DNA from: Capniomyces stellatus
Lineage: Eukaryota > Kickxellomycota > Harpellomycetes > Harpellales > Legeriomycetaceae
Direction of reading: 5' to 3'
Length of the DNA: 64,000 nucleotides
Assembly: GCA_001661515.1 (NCBI GenBank)
Contig: LUVW01000001.1
Location: forward strand, 62,001 to 126,000
Shown: in pieces, positions 42,435 through 53,259 of the stretch
How positions within the stretch are numbered: position 1 is the first letter of the stretch
How the letters are laid out: each line of letters opens with the position of its first letter
The notes under the pieces: generated by a model
The model's database searches: none
What the model was told of the DNA's origin: nothing
Seen by the model: the letters and a program-made list of their open reading frames with translations, nothing else
Made by a program: the position numbers and the translations under genes

Positions 42435-44119
42435 AAGTCAATAAAAAATCAATAAAACTAGACCAACCAACAACTGGATCTGATTTTGGCAAATAGTTAA
42501 CTTCCACCTCACTTTTTTTGTAAGGGTTCACAGCAAATATAATCACAGTATTTTCTTTCTATTGAATTTGTTCACTTTTAGAAGCAATACAAGAGAATCA
42601 GTAAACTAAACCACCAGAGAACCAACATAAGAAATCAGTAGTAATAGCAGCGGCAACATCAGAAATAACACATAAAGTGCGTAATTGTACACGAACGCAA
42701 ACTATGGTGTTTTGTTTGTAGTGAATATATTTGCCTCAAAGCCAAACATAGTTATAAATTTTCATACCACGTAGTGAATACATGAGGTTGATCTTGTAAA
42801 TTAGATTGACTTTTGTGGTCCTGTTAAAAACGTACAGAATAAAAAAGATGATAATAATAACGCACGGGTTTATAATTTCGAGCACCTAGAGTATTATTTA
42901 CTCTTTATGCAGCGATTTGCAGCCAAGTCATTCGGTTGTATTTCTTTAGTTTACTTGCTGTTATTTGTTGGGCACTGTGGAATTACCAACATCAAAAATG
43001 CAGGATGTTTGATTTATTTAAAATACTGAGCCATGTACTCTTATAATAAAAATATGTATTGAGCCCATGTATAACAAATGTGTAATAGCGCTTGTATGTA
43101 TATGGGCTTGAGGTTCTTACTTTTGAGAACAGTAGTTGTATGTAATTAAATGGTTGGTCTACTAGGCCACGCTTAAAGTGATTAGATGATTATTTTTATG
43201 CTAATCATTTACTAGAACAGTCTTAATAATTAGACTGGGGTTTACCCAGTAGATTTATTGCTAATTACTAATTGTACAGTTGATACAGGCTCTTGATATT
43301 CAGTTTTACGTTATAGGTAAGGAGTATTTTTTTCTAAGGAAAGCAGGTTTAATAAGATAAAGGTGGGAGATGATTGGTGGTACAGTAAATTCAATGGCTA
43401 TTTCCTTGTTGCAATTATACAAAAGTATCATTTTTATTTACGACCTGGAAATTAAATAATGGGTAGAATTTAATTTAAATGGAGAAAAGGCTTGAAAATA
43501 AAAGGGCCAGATTCAAACAAAAGAAACTGGGAATACAGTATATTGTAGTAATAATAATAATGGTTTTGGACAAACATAATAGTAGAATTCCCAGCGATTC
43601 TAGTTCTTATTTACCAAGCCCAACCAAGAAAAGCAAAACATTATTAAAGGTGGAATTTAGGACAATTAAACCGATAAACTCAGTCAATATAAAAGTTAAA
43701 AATAGATATTTTCATTCAACCCACCTTCTTTAACAAAGTAGTAGGAAAAAAAAAAGATTCAATAGTCGATATAGGGACTAAATGTCAATAGCAACAGCAT
43801 CAATATACGTCTCTTTTTAGGTTTGAACTTGTTAGCAGCCTTTTTTTTTTACTTTTTGAAAAGTACTTTTGTTAAGGTTACAGAACTAAAATACCGAGAG
43901 ATAATATCTGTCGTTCGTATAAATTTTACCCAAAACTTTCCCGGTTTTAACTAACCCATTAGCTAAGAATACAAAATCCCAAAGGTATACGGATACAGAC
44001 AAAAGGGAATTCGAATCAGGACCACATATTCAAAACAGGCGGATTTGCATAAAAGATCATTATAAATACAAGGAAATCAAACAACGTAAAGCAAGGCAGC
44101 GGAGAAAAAAGAAAAGAAA
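42435..44119. other. Upstream region of DNAJC3-like copy 2
   Basis: Exact repeat of 38426-40110, including the two mini-ORFs. Confidence 0.6.
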
Positions 44120-45808
44120 ATGAGAGTATCATTGCTGAACAACGTGCTTTACTGTTCCATTCTTTTGCAGTTGTCAGCAAATGTAGCTGGAAATAGCGAA
44201 GGGGGGCCGAATGCTGGAGGTGGGCAAGAAGAGAAGAAGGACGCGGCCAAGTATATTCTTGATGCTGATTTACGTTTGAGAAAAGGTGACTTGGCCGGTG
44301 CTATTAGGACTTACAGCAGCGCGATTGAGCTGGCGGGAGACAATTATCTTGGCTACTTCAAAAGAGCAACAGCATACTTGGCCCAGAATGACTTTAGCTC
44401 GGCTCTATGGGATTACAACAAAGCAATTGAGATTAACCCAAAGTTTGAAGGAGCATATGAGCAACGGGCACAAATATACCTGAAGGAAGGCGAGTTTGAC
44501 AAGGTAGAAGGCGAGGTAGAGTTGATTAAGAGATTGAACAAAGCCAACACATTGGCCGAGGAGATTAAGAAGCAGGTTCAGGTAGGAAAAGAGCTGCTGT
44601 CAAAAACGGGCAAAAGCGCAGCAAAAAAAGAGTATAGGGAATGTGTCAAGTTTGCCACACAAGCATTGGCAATTATGCCACGGAGGGCGGAGCTTAGTAA
44701 GTTCAGAGCAGAGTGTTACCTGGAGCTGGGGTCGACTATGGAGAGTGTGAATGATTACATTAGATTGTTAGGGATCAGGAGAGGCATCAGCGATATGGAA
44801 AAGTCTAGTGAGTACTTGAAGATAACAAACATTCAGTTGTTGTTCCTTGATCTGCCTGGCAAGTCGCTTGAGCTGATTAAGAACTGTTTGAGCTTGGATC
44901 CAGACAGCAAAATATGCTTCAAGCAGTTCAAAGCCATAAAGAAGCTGAAAAGATCGATTGAAAATGTCCAAAGCGAGTATAAAAAGAACAAGTTCAACAC
45001 ATGCTACAAGCTGCTGGTTGCTCCAAACGACAAGTCGGATGGGCTGGTTGGAGACGTGAAGAAGAGCATTGAGTCAATTGTTAAAGAGGGAGGCATTCCA
45101 GAAGCTACAAAATCCAAGCTGGTTGGAAACCTGCTAAGAATGGCCTGTAGAAGTGCAAACCATATAAAGAAATACCAAGAAGCAGTGAAGCTGGCGAACG
45201 AGGGGCTGGCAATTATACCCAAAGATGTTGCAATGCTGGTTTACAAGGCAGAAGCGTTGCTGGAAATAGGGACAGAAGAAAGCGTGAACCAAGCATCAGG
45301 AGTACTAAGTGATGCAAAAGAGGCAAATGAGGTCAATCCGTTTGAACACGAAAAAGATGACATGTCAAACAAAATCAACAACCTGACCAACAAGGTGACA
45401 ACCGCGAAGCGAGAGCTGAAGAAGAGGGATTACTACAAGATTCTTGAAGTCAGCAAGGAGGCCACACAGCCCGAAATCAAAAAGGCATTCCGCAAACTGG
45501 CCAAAATCTGGCACCCAGACAGACACTCTGGCGAGGAAAAGGCAAAAGCCGAGACCAAGATGTCTGACATCAACTTGGCTTACGGCGTGCTGAGCGATCC
45601 TGAATCAAGGCAAAAGTATGATAGCGGGTTTGATCCTAACGACCCTGAAGCTGGCCAACATTCTCACCATCATCACGGAGGCGGTTTCCCATTCAATTTC
45701 CATGGCGGTGGCCACGAACACATGTTTAGACATGGCGGTGGCGGTGGCGGTCAAAGGTTCAAGCAAAACTTTGGTGGGCAGCACTTTGGTTTCGACTTTA
45801 ACTTTTAA
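44120..45808 (+). CDS. DNAJC3: DNAJC3/P58IPK-type ER TPR co-chaperone, copy 2
   Basis: The translated protein is identical to copy 1 over all 562 residues, including signal peptide, TPR array, HPD motif and His/Gly tail. Promoter and 3' flank are also duplicated, so both copies could be expressed. No inactivating change is seen. If real, the duplication doubles the dose of an ER stress chaperone; if not, it is an assembly artefact. Confidence 0.85.
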   Translation: MRVSLLNNVLYCSILLQLSANVAGNSEGGPNAGGGQEEKKDAAKYILDADLRLRKGDLAGAIRTYSSAIELAGDNYLGYFKRATAYLAQNDFSSALWDYNKAIEINPKFEGAYEQRAQIYLKEGEFDKVEGEVELIKRLNKANTLAEEIKKQVQVGKELLSKTGKSAAKKEYRECVKFATQALAIMPRRAELSKFRAECYLELGSTMESVNDYIRLLGIRRGISDMEKSSEYLKITNIQLLFLDLPGKSLELIKNCLSLDPDSKICFKQFKAIKKLKRSIENVQSEYKKNKFNTCYKLLVAPNDKSDGLVGDVKKSIESIVKEGGIPEATKSKLVGNLLRMACRSANHIKKYQEAVKLANEGLAIIPKDVAMLVYKAEALLEIGTEESVNQASGVLSDAKEANEVNPFEHEKDDMSNKINNLTNKVTTAKRELKKRDYYKILEVSKEATQPEIKKAFRKLAKIWHPDRHSGEEKAKAETKMSDINLAYGVLSDPESRQKYDSGFDPNDPEAGQHSHHHHGGGFPFNFHGGGHEHMFRHGGGGGGQRFKQNFGGQHFGFDFNF

Positions 45809-46085
45809 GCAACATCTTTTTTTTTTTTTCATTCACACCCTTCTCATTTCTACTTTGTTTTATTTTGTTTTTTTTCCCTCCCCGCAAAACCAAGTCATAC
45901 CCGAGTGTACCTTATGTTTACACCCGATTCCATCATCACCTTCACCTTTTTTTTTCTCCTTTTTAGTATTATTTTGCTATCTTTACAAATCTTGTCATTA
46001 ACTAGCTTTTATGCACTTTTCATGTCTTACACACAATAAAAACGTAAAGATACAATGTCGAGGGTGCAACTAAACGTACACTCCA

Positions 46086-46443
46086 GCTCCTGGGAGAGGA
46101 GTTAAAACAACCAACCGCCAAGATTCTCAAGAATCCTGACGGCTTTAGCGCCAAAGCGGTGCTGGCAACAGCGTCGTTTTTGGAGGCCATCCACAAACCC
46201 CGTTACTTGATCCTGCCCATGCTTAAAGTAGCACCAATCTCCCTGAACCAATGCCCATCGGGTACGGACGATCTAATTGATCGAAGGGGTGTTGGCTAAT
46301 AGAGCCATTTAAAATATCAAAATAGCACAGTGTTTTAAAGTATTTTTATGATATTTTTATAGTATTTTTATGGTATTGTTTGATATTGTATGTTTTGTTG
46401 TGTTGATTCTGTTGCTAATAAACCACATAAATAAATAAATAAA
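46086..46443 (+). repeat. R repeat, copy 3
   Basis: Identical to copies 1 and 2 up to the AAAT run, where it diverges into unique sequence. A further short look-alike of the tail (TTGTTACCAATAAACCACAT, then AAATAAAATAAA) follows at 46452-46485. Confidence 0.6.
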
Positions 46444-46674
46444 TAAATAAATTGTTACCAATAAACCACATAAATAAAATAAATAGAATAATAATAATTG
46501 TGGTGTTGTGGGTCCCATCTCGGTATCTAGTCTTTCTATACATAACTATATCGTACTCACATCATTCAAATACTTACCGCCGTTCAATAAACATTTTATT
46601 ATTATTAAAACATCATTTACTTTTTATTATTGGGAAAAAAAAGGGGGGGAAGGCAGGTAAATTCGGTCCAAAGT

Positions 46675-48412
46675 TCATTTGATGCTGTGAATAAATTCGC
46701 TAATCAGATCTGCTACAAGTTTGGGGTTCTGCATAGTTAAAAGATGCCCAGTACCAGCAACTTTTGTTCTCTTTCCATTCTGGATTCCCTCTAGAAATAT
46801 CGATGATATTTTATCGGTTCTAATAAAATAAAAAGTAGTACAGTTGCAATATGAAGACATTTATAATAGTGTATCGTGTTATGAGCTTGGAAACTTTCAA
46901 ATTGTAACTACAGCAACAAAGAAACTATCAGGTGGTATTTTCCTTACACAACATCCGACTCCTCTCCATAAACTATGTATACTGGTGCGGCAATGTTGTT
47001 CTTCTTCCTGTACACTTCTTCCGAGTACTGATCGCTTCCTCGATAAACGGCCTAACCCAAGCATTGTTGATGTATATTTGAGAATGTATAGTATTTATCA
47101 CAACAGTAAAAACAACAAACTATTCCTACTTATATCACTTTTGCTTGGTGATTGGCCAATATCTCCTGTAACTGGACAAACTTATTAACAGAACTTACCT
47201 CTTCATGTATTGGGTCGCATTTCAGCTTGTAAATTTTGGTATCTGGGTTGCTGGCTTTTGGTGTATAAATCAGTCCGTGGTCCTACACAATTATTTTTAG
47301 GGCAACTAGTTATAGTATTGCAGCATGTTCAAAAGTATAACAGTATGGTGGCGGAAATCCAATAACCGGATACAGTTCCAACAACGTGGGCTCAGACCAC
47401 TCTTTGCTGCGCAACTGCTAGCTGTGCTTAAGTTGGTTTGATGATTTTAACGAATTCCTACCGCATACAGATCTACTGATTCCTGCGTCCATCCAGAATA
47501 CACTCGCTTGGAATTAAAGTACTCCTTGAAGCTTTCTTTGCTTGACCATTCGTTTTTTCGTCTCAGTGTTTGTTCAAACAAGGGATGGTCGTTTCCTAGT
47601 CCCATATCTTGTGGCAAAATAGTTGGGTCAACACCTATTATTGCCTTGAACGAATTCGGCCTCATTATTTCGCTCATTATCCTAATTTTATATCCATTAT
47701 ACACATTGTGAGGATTAGCTTCAGGCAGCTTGGTTTTTATAAGTGGCAAAGATAGTTTCAGCGGTCTACTTGTAGACTACTTACATGCTTGCTCCACCAA
47801 AAGAGTGGCCAATCCCAACAGTTTCATGCCCAGAAAGCCCAAGCTGGTCAACTACATCCAGTATATCCCGTGAATTCTCGTTCCAATCGTCTATTTCCCA
47901 TTCATTTAATCACATTGCTGTTTTGTGCTTCAAGTACGGGTGAACTATTGGCAGGTATACCCAAAGGTATGGAAATGCCACTTGACAACAAACAAGCAGA
48001 CAGGAAAACACATGCATATACAAATAAAACAAACAAACAAAAGAACACTAGTATCAGTTATGTACTTACACCCTTCTTTTGCTACTCTCTTTAATGACTT
48101 CTTGTTAAATACTGCACTATCTCCATGATGCACAGAATCAAACGCAACAACTTTACCGACTCTATTATCCTTATCGCTCTGCAAAATTCTCCTAATAACG
48201 GGCTCCCACAACTCCTTGTTGAATCCATTCGCATGCGCAAACACCAAGTTCGTTTTGTTATTTACCGCATTTAGATCCCTGCTTTCTCCCGAACCTTGAT
48301 TGTATGAAAGTTCTTTCTTGCTCCCGTTTAGTGTGTTGACTGCAGTGTATGTTTTTGTCGAAATTGTCATACCATTTCTTGCCACCTTTATCAAGGCCTC
48401 CTTTGAAATCAT
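46675..48412 (-). CDS. Alpha/beta hydrolase, gene 1 of a tandem pair
   Basis: Six minus-strand exons, 48070-48412, 47785-47890, 47462-47681, 47199-47282, 46948-47051 and 46675-46819, join in phase to 333 residues. The fold signatures are FAHANGFNKELWEPVIRR (oxyanion region), the nucleophile elbow GHSFGG with Ser144, and GTGHLLTMQNP with the catalytic His near the C-terminus. The HANGF...WEP pattern is shared with fungal Lpx1-like and soluble epoxide-hydrolase-like esterases. Substrate is unknown. No signal peptide and no clear PTS1 (ends HSIK). All donors and acceptors are GT-AG. It lies about 820 bp downstream of its paralogue on the same strand. Confidence 0.88.
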
Positions 48413-49235
48413 TTTTGTTTATTTTATTTTTATTCCAATTACGCCTTTTCTATCTTGTCTTTAAAATATACCACTGTACCAACAGCCCTTCTTTTATTCC
48501 TATCGCTACGTAGCTGCTCTGCCGCTATATATAAAGTGTTGAGGTATCTTGTCAAACACACTTTTTATACAGTTTTATTGTTGCAGTGGTGCTACTATCG
48601 GTATCTAGTCTTTATCTATGACGAGTATATGTCGTTGAGAGTTAGCTGGTGTACTTTTTTTAATTTCCAAGCTCAATAAATAAGTTTAGTGCATCACTTT
48701 TCAAGTTTGAAGATTCATTGATTTTCACGTTTAAATGCTTTCCCTTTCACCAATTGTTCCATTACATAATCAAATGTTACAGATTAAAATAAAGCCAAAG
48801 CGATTTCAATAAAAAAATAAATAAAAAATAAATAGTCTAGCTCAAATTGAGCTAGACTCCTTCAGGGAATGACCCGATTCTATTGGCACTACCCTTGAGC
48901 CGGCTAGCTCAAGACGTAAACTTAATTTGATTACCAACTCAGGTACATGATGTGTTCTTATCTCTGTCACTAATTTGGTATTTAACGTTAGCGGTTATAA
49001 TCCCACTAAATTGACTTACACTGCGAGTAAGTCGGGCTATTTGAGTTTATAGCGTTTGGTGCAATTGAGTATATGGTAAGGTTGTGTAGTACACGCAAAC
49101 TGTTGTTTATTTGGATTTAAGGTTGTATTGAACCATACAGTCAAGTACCAGAGACCTTACACCCACAATTGTATTATAGATAATGTATAAAATATTGCAA
49201 AACATACGTCAAACAAATCTAATCTCGGCTTCGTT
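48413..49235. other. Spacer between the hydrolase genes
   Basis: AT-rich spacer with the inverted-repeat cluster at 48834-48913. No exon is seen. Confidence 0.5.
48834..48913. repeat. Palindrome and nested inverted repeat
   Basis: AGTCTAGCTCAA (48834-48845), one A, then its exact reverse complement TTGAGCTAGACT (48847-48858). About 35 bp later CTTGAGC / GCTCAAG arms surround CGGCTA (48894-48913). Both share the TAGCTCAA core. Confidence 0.85.
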
Positions 49236-50590
49236 TTAGTTAATGCCGATAAAGTCACAAACTATTTTAGAGGTAGTATCTGGATCCTCCATAACAAGCA
49301 GGTGTCCAAGACCGGGCACTCCCAAAACTTTGGCATCCATGAACACACTAGTAAATGCGTTTGCTGCTGCCTCGCTAACTACATTAGAGGTTCCGGCATA
49401 TACAACCAAAACCGGGCAGAGGATCATGTGTCTTTTTTTTTTAAGGACTTGCTGCGGATAAAAGCTGCCCAAGTATGCAGCCGCTTCATGTTTGGGGTTA
49501 GTTTTGAACACGAAAAAGTCTTTTCCGTCTTTATAGATGTTTATCAGCCCGTGATTCTACAAGTTGGTAGGTATTGGTTTAAAAAAATAAAAGCTAAGCG
49601 GCAAACTTAAATATTAAATACGCATATCAATAGAAGACCCTTTGATTGTAGTGTTAGTCTGCATCAATGTTATAACATTGATATTGGTCTCCACTTACCG
49701 CATATATTTCGGCAGACTCTTTAGTGAAGTTTTTGTAAGCTGGCTTTGACATGATATAGTCGATAAACTCTTGCCTTGAATGCCACCCGTTTTTCCGGCT
49801 TATGGTCAGTTTTGCAATGGGAATGTTCAAATCGTACTCTGGGTTTCCATAATCTTTAATCACGGGGTCGAAAACAATAATCGATTTGAAACCAGTTGGC
49901 TTCAAAATTTCAGCCAAAAGCCTGTATTTAGGTCGTTTTATTTATTTATTTACTATTTACTATTCGTTATATTTTATTTTTTAAAAGGCACTGCTTGACA
50001 ATAACCAAAATCCAATGTGATTCCCAGCAATAACATACAAATAGTTCATGGTTTACTTACGTGCTTGACCCTCCAAAGGAATGTCCTACCGCTATTGTGT
50101 TCGAGCCGCAAAAGTTGAGCTGCTCCATTACAGCCAAAATGTCTCTAGAGTACTCGTGCCAGTCAACTATGAATATATTTAGTCCGTTTTACGGCAGCTT
50201 AGTGTACTTTTCCATGAGTTTAGACAAGGTAGAGGGAGTTACTTCCAATGTGACGAGTACTAGATACGTAGGCTTACATTTGTGTTGAACCACCCCATCG
50301 AGCAGCTCTCTGTTTGCTACTCCACTGTCGCCTTGGCAGTAGACGTCAAAACCAACTATCTTTTCTATTCTGTTGGTTTTATCGTGGGCAAAAACCCGCT
50401 GGATAACAGGCTCCCACAATTCCTTTATAAAGCCGTTGGCATGCACAAAAAGCAAATTGATTCTCCCATTATTTTTACCATTTTGGTCAAAATTGATAGT
50501 TTCTTTCGATACAGGGTCGTGCGTGTAGACGTTGGCTTTCAGTATTAAACCCTCGCGGCCTGATTTCAATTCAATTCCAAGTTTGTGCAT
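49236..50590 (-). CDS. Alpha/beta hydrolase, gene 2 of a tandem pair
   Basis: Four minus-strand exons, 50278-50590, 50061-50166, 49699-49921 and 49236-49556, join in phase to 320 residues. Signatures are LFVHANGFIKELWEPVIQR, VGHSFGG with nucleophile Ser134, AEILKPTGFKSIIVFDPVI and GLGHLLVMEDP with the catalytic His. It aligns end to end with the neighbouring gene, with the first three introns at the same places and phases. The last exon corresponds to three exons in gene 1, so introns were lost here or gained there. Substrate is unknown. It is probably cytosolic. Confidence 0.9.
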
Positions 50591-51759
50591 ACTTTATTTC
50601 GCCCTTTCTTAATTACCTCACAGATATAGGTGTAAATGCAATACTTGCGAATATATTATCAAACTGGTCGTGGTCAACCTCCCTGTTTTGCTTTATTTAT
50701 GGCTTATTGTAGCCAGTGTGCTTTGGTTTAAAGTTTATTTTCACGGTGAACATGATATTTGGTTAAAACCCATAAATATCGCCTTTTTTTGAACTTTACA
50801 CAAAATCACCTATTTGCTATACTAAATCTACAAGAAAAAACCTCTCCCCCCTCCCCCCATTCATATCTGTGTAAAGCAAGTTCCGACTGACTGATTCACT
50901 AATTAAATGAAACATCAACCAAGTTACCGTTGTCATGAATTTTCACAGGGGGGTTTCTAGTTTTGTAATTCAATTTAACTGATTTGATTCCTAGATGTTC
51001 AGAGATTGGGCATCAAATTAAAAACAAGGATATTATTTATTTTGGTTGAAAGAAAATAACCAGAACTAACCGAACAATATTCATGTTTATCAGGTAATCA
51101 ACATCACAGAATGTACAGAATAAACAAAACCTTGTCATAAATATCGGTTGAACTAAATACCAAGGCGAAGGTATATTAGCCCTCTCCTGATAATTCAAGG
51201 GGGGGAAAATGACTACTGTTGTTCATTTATATTGGCTATTAACACCAATATGCTGTTTTCAGGATAGTAAAGACTCTACCAATCCAGTTTATAGCTGTAC
51301 GTGCTACTTTTCATCCTATTGGTAAGTGTGAAGTATATATATAGGGTTTTAGTATTTATTTGTTTTTATTGAAGTACAGGATTTTAATTTACAACTTTTA
51401 TTTTTAACCAAAGAGTTGTTTGCTGTATGTTTGGTTGAAATTATTGGCTGGTACTATTTGTAAAAAAAAATAAAAACCTTGTAAATATGTTGTGGGCTTT
51501 GCCAAACTAGCAAAACTTATACTTGCAAAGATCTAAATATAATTTACACCTAGTTTGGGTTTTTTATTATTACTATAAACCAAGTTGATCTTAATGACAG
51601 TCAAGTAATTCATTGCCAAGTTCAGTTCTAGTCACACCCTAACTTTCAAACTTGAAACACCTTTTATTATTTGACCTTATCTCAGTGCGATCCGTGTATT
51701 AATAGTAAGCCAAGACGGTTATAATAAACAAAGACACAAATAGACGCGAGCAAATTCAA
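50591..51759. other. Divergent hydrolase 2 / Elongin B spacer
   Basis: AT-rich promoter region for two divergent genes. Contains a weaker candidate micro-insertion (51343-51391, TTTTATTGAA between two imperfect AGGATTTTA repeats). No coding exon is recognised. Confidence 0.5.
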
Positions 51760-52538
51760 ATGGTAAGTGCTTGCTGCTTTTTATTTTTTTATTGAAATTG
51801 CTTGCTGCTTTTTATATTACAATGAGGATATCTACCGTGCTTTATTCGCCTTTATTTTCTATTTTATCGAATTAAGAGAGAGATTCTCTTTATTTTGTTA
51901 TTAAGGCAAGCGTGTGTTTAAACAACCATAATGGATAAAATTGCTCAAGTGACCCAACGCCGGTTTTAATGAAATCAAATACACTTAGGACACGCAGTTT
52001 GACGGATCTATTTGTTTAAGGGTGCACAGAGAGAGAACAATCTCGTTTATTTTTGTAAATGAGAATGACAAAATTTTGAACTTGAAAGCCCAAGTCCTGG
52101 CAGATTTATCCAGATCTATCCCAGAAGCTGCCTATACGGCCTCTGAAATAAGACTATATACCCGTGAGACCAAAAAGAGCAAAGTCAGCGACGCGATGGA
52201 TAAAACTCGAAAAGAAGATGAAAATGTTGACATTGAGATGAATACAGCTGAGACTGACGGTTTAGACAGCAATGCACAAGACTTAAAAGGCGGCGCTGAT
52301 GGTTTAGTCAGCGGCTACCTGTTGCTAAACGACCAGGATACTGTATCTTTTGCAAATCTAGTTGACGACCAGCAACTACTAGCTACGCTTAAAATAGATG
52401 GTAAGACTACATATTTATGCTCATTATTAACAGCTATTCTAAATTGTTGGCAACATACTCGATTTTAATCGATATTATATAACTACAGGTCAATGGGAGT
52501 CGCCAGCGGAAATTGATTATGAAGATGATGCAAATTGA
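51760..52538 (+). CDS. ELOB: Elongin B-like ubiquitin-fold protein
   Basis: Exons 51760-51762 (just ATG), 51998-52400 and 52489-52538 give 151 residues. The N-terminus MFDGSICLRVHRERTISFIF...NLKAQVLADL...IRLY lines up with Elongin B (MDVFLMIRRHKTTIF...FELKRIVEGIL...QRLY). After an acidic insert of about 55 residues the beta-grasp resumes with GYLLLNDQDTVSFANLVDD and LATLKIDGQWESPAEIDYED. Elongin B pairs with Elongin C as adaptor of cullin-2/5 ligases and in transcription elongation. The assignment rests on the first 55 residues and the C-terminal fit; another ubiquitin-like protein is possible. The first intron begins directly after the start codon and contains the clearest micro-insertion of the window. 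Confidence 0.72.
51768..51815 (-). mobile_element. 14-bp insertion flanked by a perfect 17-bp direct repeat
   Basis: TGCTTGCTGCTTTTTAT (51768-51784) is repeated exactly at 51799-51815, with TTTTTTATTGAAAT between. Read on the minus strand the insert is ATTTCAATAAAAAA, a polyadenylation-signal-like 3' end with an A tail. This has the form of a target site duplication around an extremely 5'-truncated retroposed end. It lies within Elongin B intron 1. Confidence 0.6.
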
Positions 52539-52752
52539 AAGAGAGAGTGTCTATTCTGTTTTATTTTTTTTTGATAAAAAAAGTTATATTCGGCTCAAGA
52601 TGAGTAGCCCAGTCAAATTTAATTGATCTAAAATCAAGGCAATAATTTGCTATGTCTTTTATATAATAACCTTGGGTGCTGGAATAATAGTTTCTTGTGT
52701 AAAATGCAAGTAATAAATAAAAACAGACTGCAGTAACCAGGTTTAAAATAGT

Positions 52753-53259
52753 CTAGTAGTTTATGATGTTTCCACATGCTACCCTTGCGCCATCGGGGCT
52801 GTGTATAACAACTGAACGACCTACAATATTGTATTGGCCATTAAATGTCAAGTGCCTGAGTCTGAAAGACTTGTTGTATTTGCCATCTGATATAATCGGC
52901 TCGTGTATTGCTGATAGATCGCCCAGTTCGCAAGTAGTGACAACATTATTTGGATCGCATGTATACGGCTTGCCTTCGACTTTTACACCGAGTGGGTCAT
53001 AATGCCCTCCAGTATCTGTACAATTGCCTCCTGCTGGCACTGGATTTACATGAATATGCCAGCTGTATTTTGTGCCCCGGATGAAGCCTCCCAGATTAAG
53101 GTTCATTCCCAAGTAGTTTGCGCATGTTGTCTTGAAAGTTACGACGCCACTTATATTGGTTCCGACTACATTCGCTCTTACGATATCACCAAATCTTTCT
53201 GCGTTAGCTGTTCCAATCAAAGCGACACCAAGGGCAATTCCCACAAAGCTTTTAAACAT
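52753..53259 (-). CDS. Secreted copper-only superoxide dismutase
   Basis: A 168-residue intronless protein with a signal peptide (MFKSFVGIALGVALIGTANA). Copper ligands are His68 and His70 (WHIHVNP), His86 (GGHYDP) and His153 (VVIHSPDG), with a likely disulfide between Cys80 and Cys162. The zinc-site histidines of bimetallic SOD1 are missing. In the corresponding place is ELGD with Glu111 and Asp114, the Glu/Asp pair typical of Cu-only SODs such as Candida Sod5. These extracellular enzymes dismute superoxide without zinc. Unlike Sod5 there is no Ser/Thr-rich stalk or GPI-attachment tail (ends NIINY), so the protein should be soluble and secreted. The closing arginine of the active-site channel is present in DGARVACGN. 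Confidence 0.94.
   Translation of the reverse strand: MFKSFVGIALGVALIGTANAERFGDIVRANVVGTNISGVVTFKTTCANYLGMNLNLGGFIRGTKYSWHIHVNPVPAGGNCTDTGGHYDPLGVKVEGKPYTCDPNNVVTTCELGDLSAIHEPIISDGKYNKSFRLRHLTFNGQYNIVGRSVVIHSPDGARVACGNIINY

Larger units (their letters stand above)
38068..46443 (+). repeat. 4,009-bp tandem duplication, R-gene-R-gene-R
   Basis: Two head-to-tail units (38068-42076 and 42077-46085) are followed by a 358-bp partial third (46086-46443). Every position I compared is shifted by exactly 4,009, including homopolymers (for example the T13 after the gene), so the copies look identical. The partial third copy ends inside an AAAT microsatellite. Each unit carries one complete DNAJC3-like gene. 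The left edge is set by the divergence of the two flanks just before GCTCCTGGGAGAGG. Confidence 0.92.
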
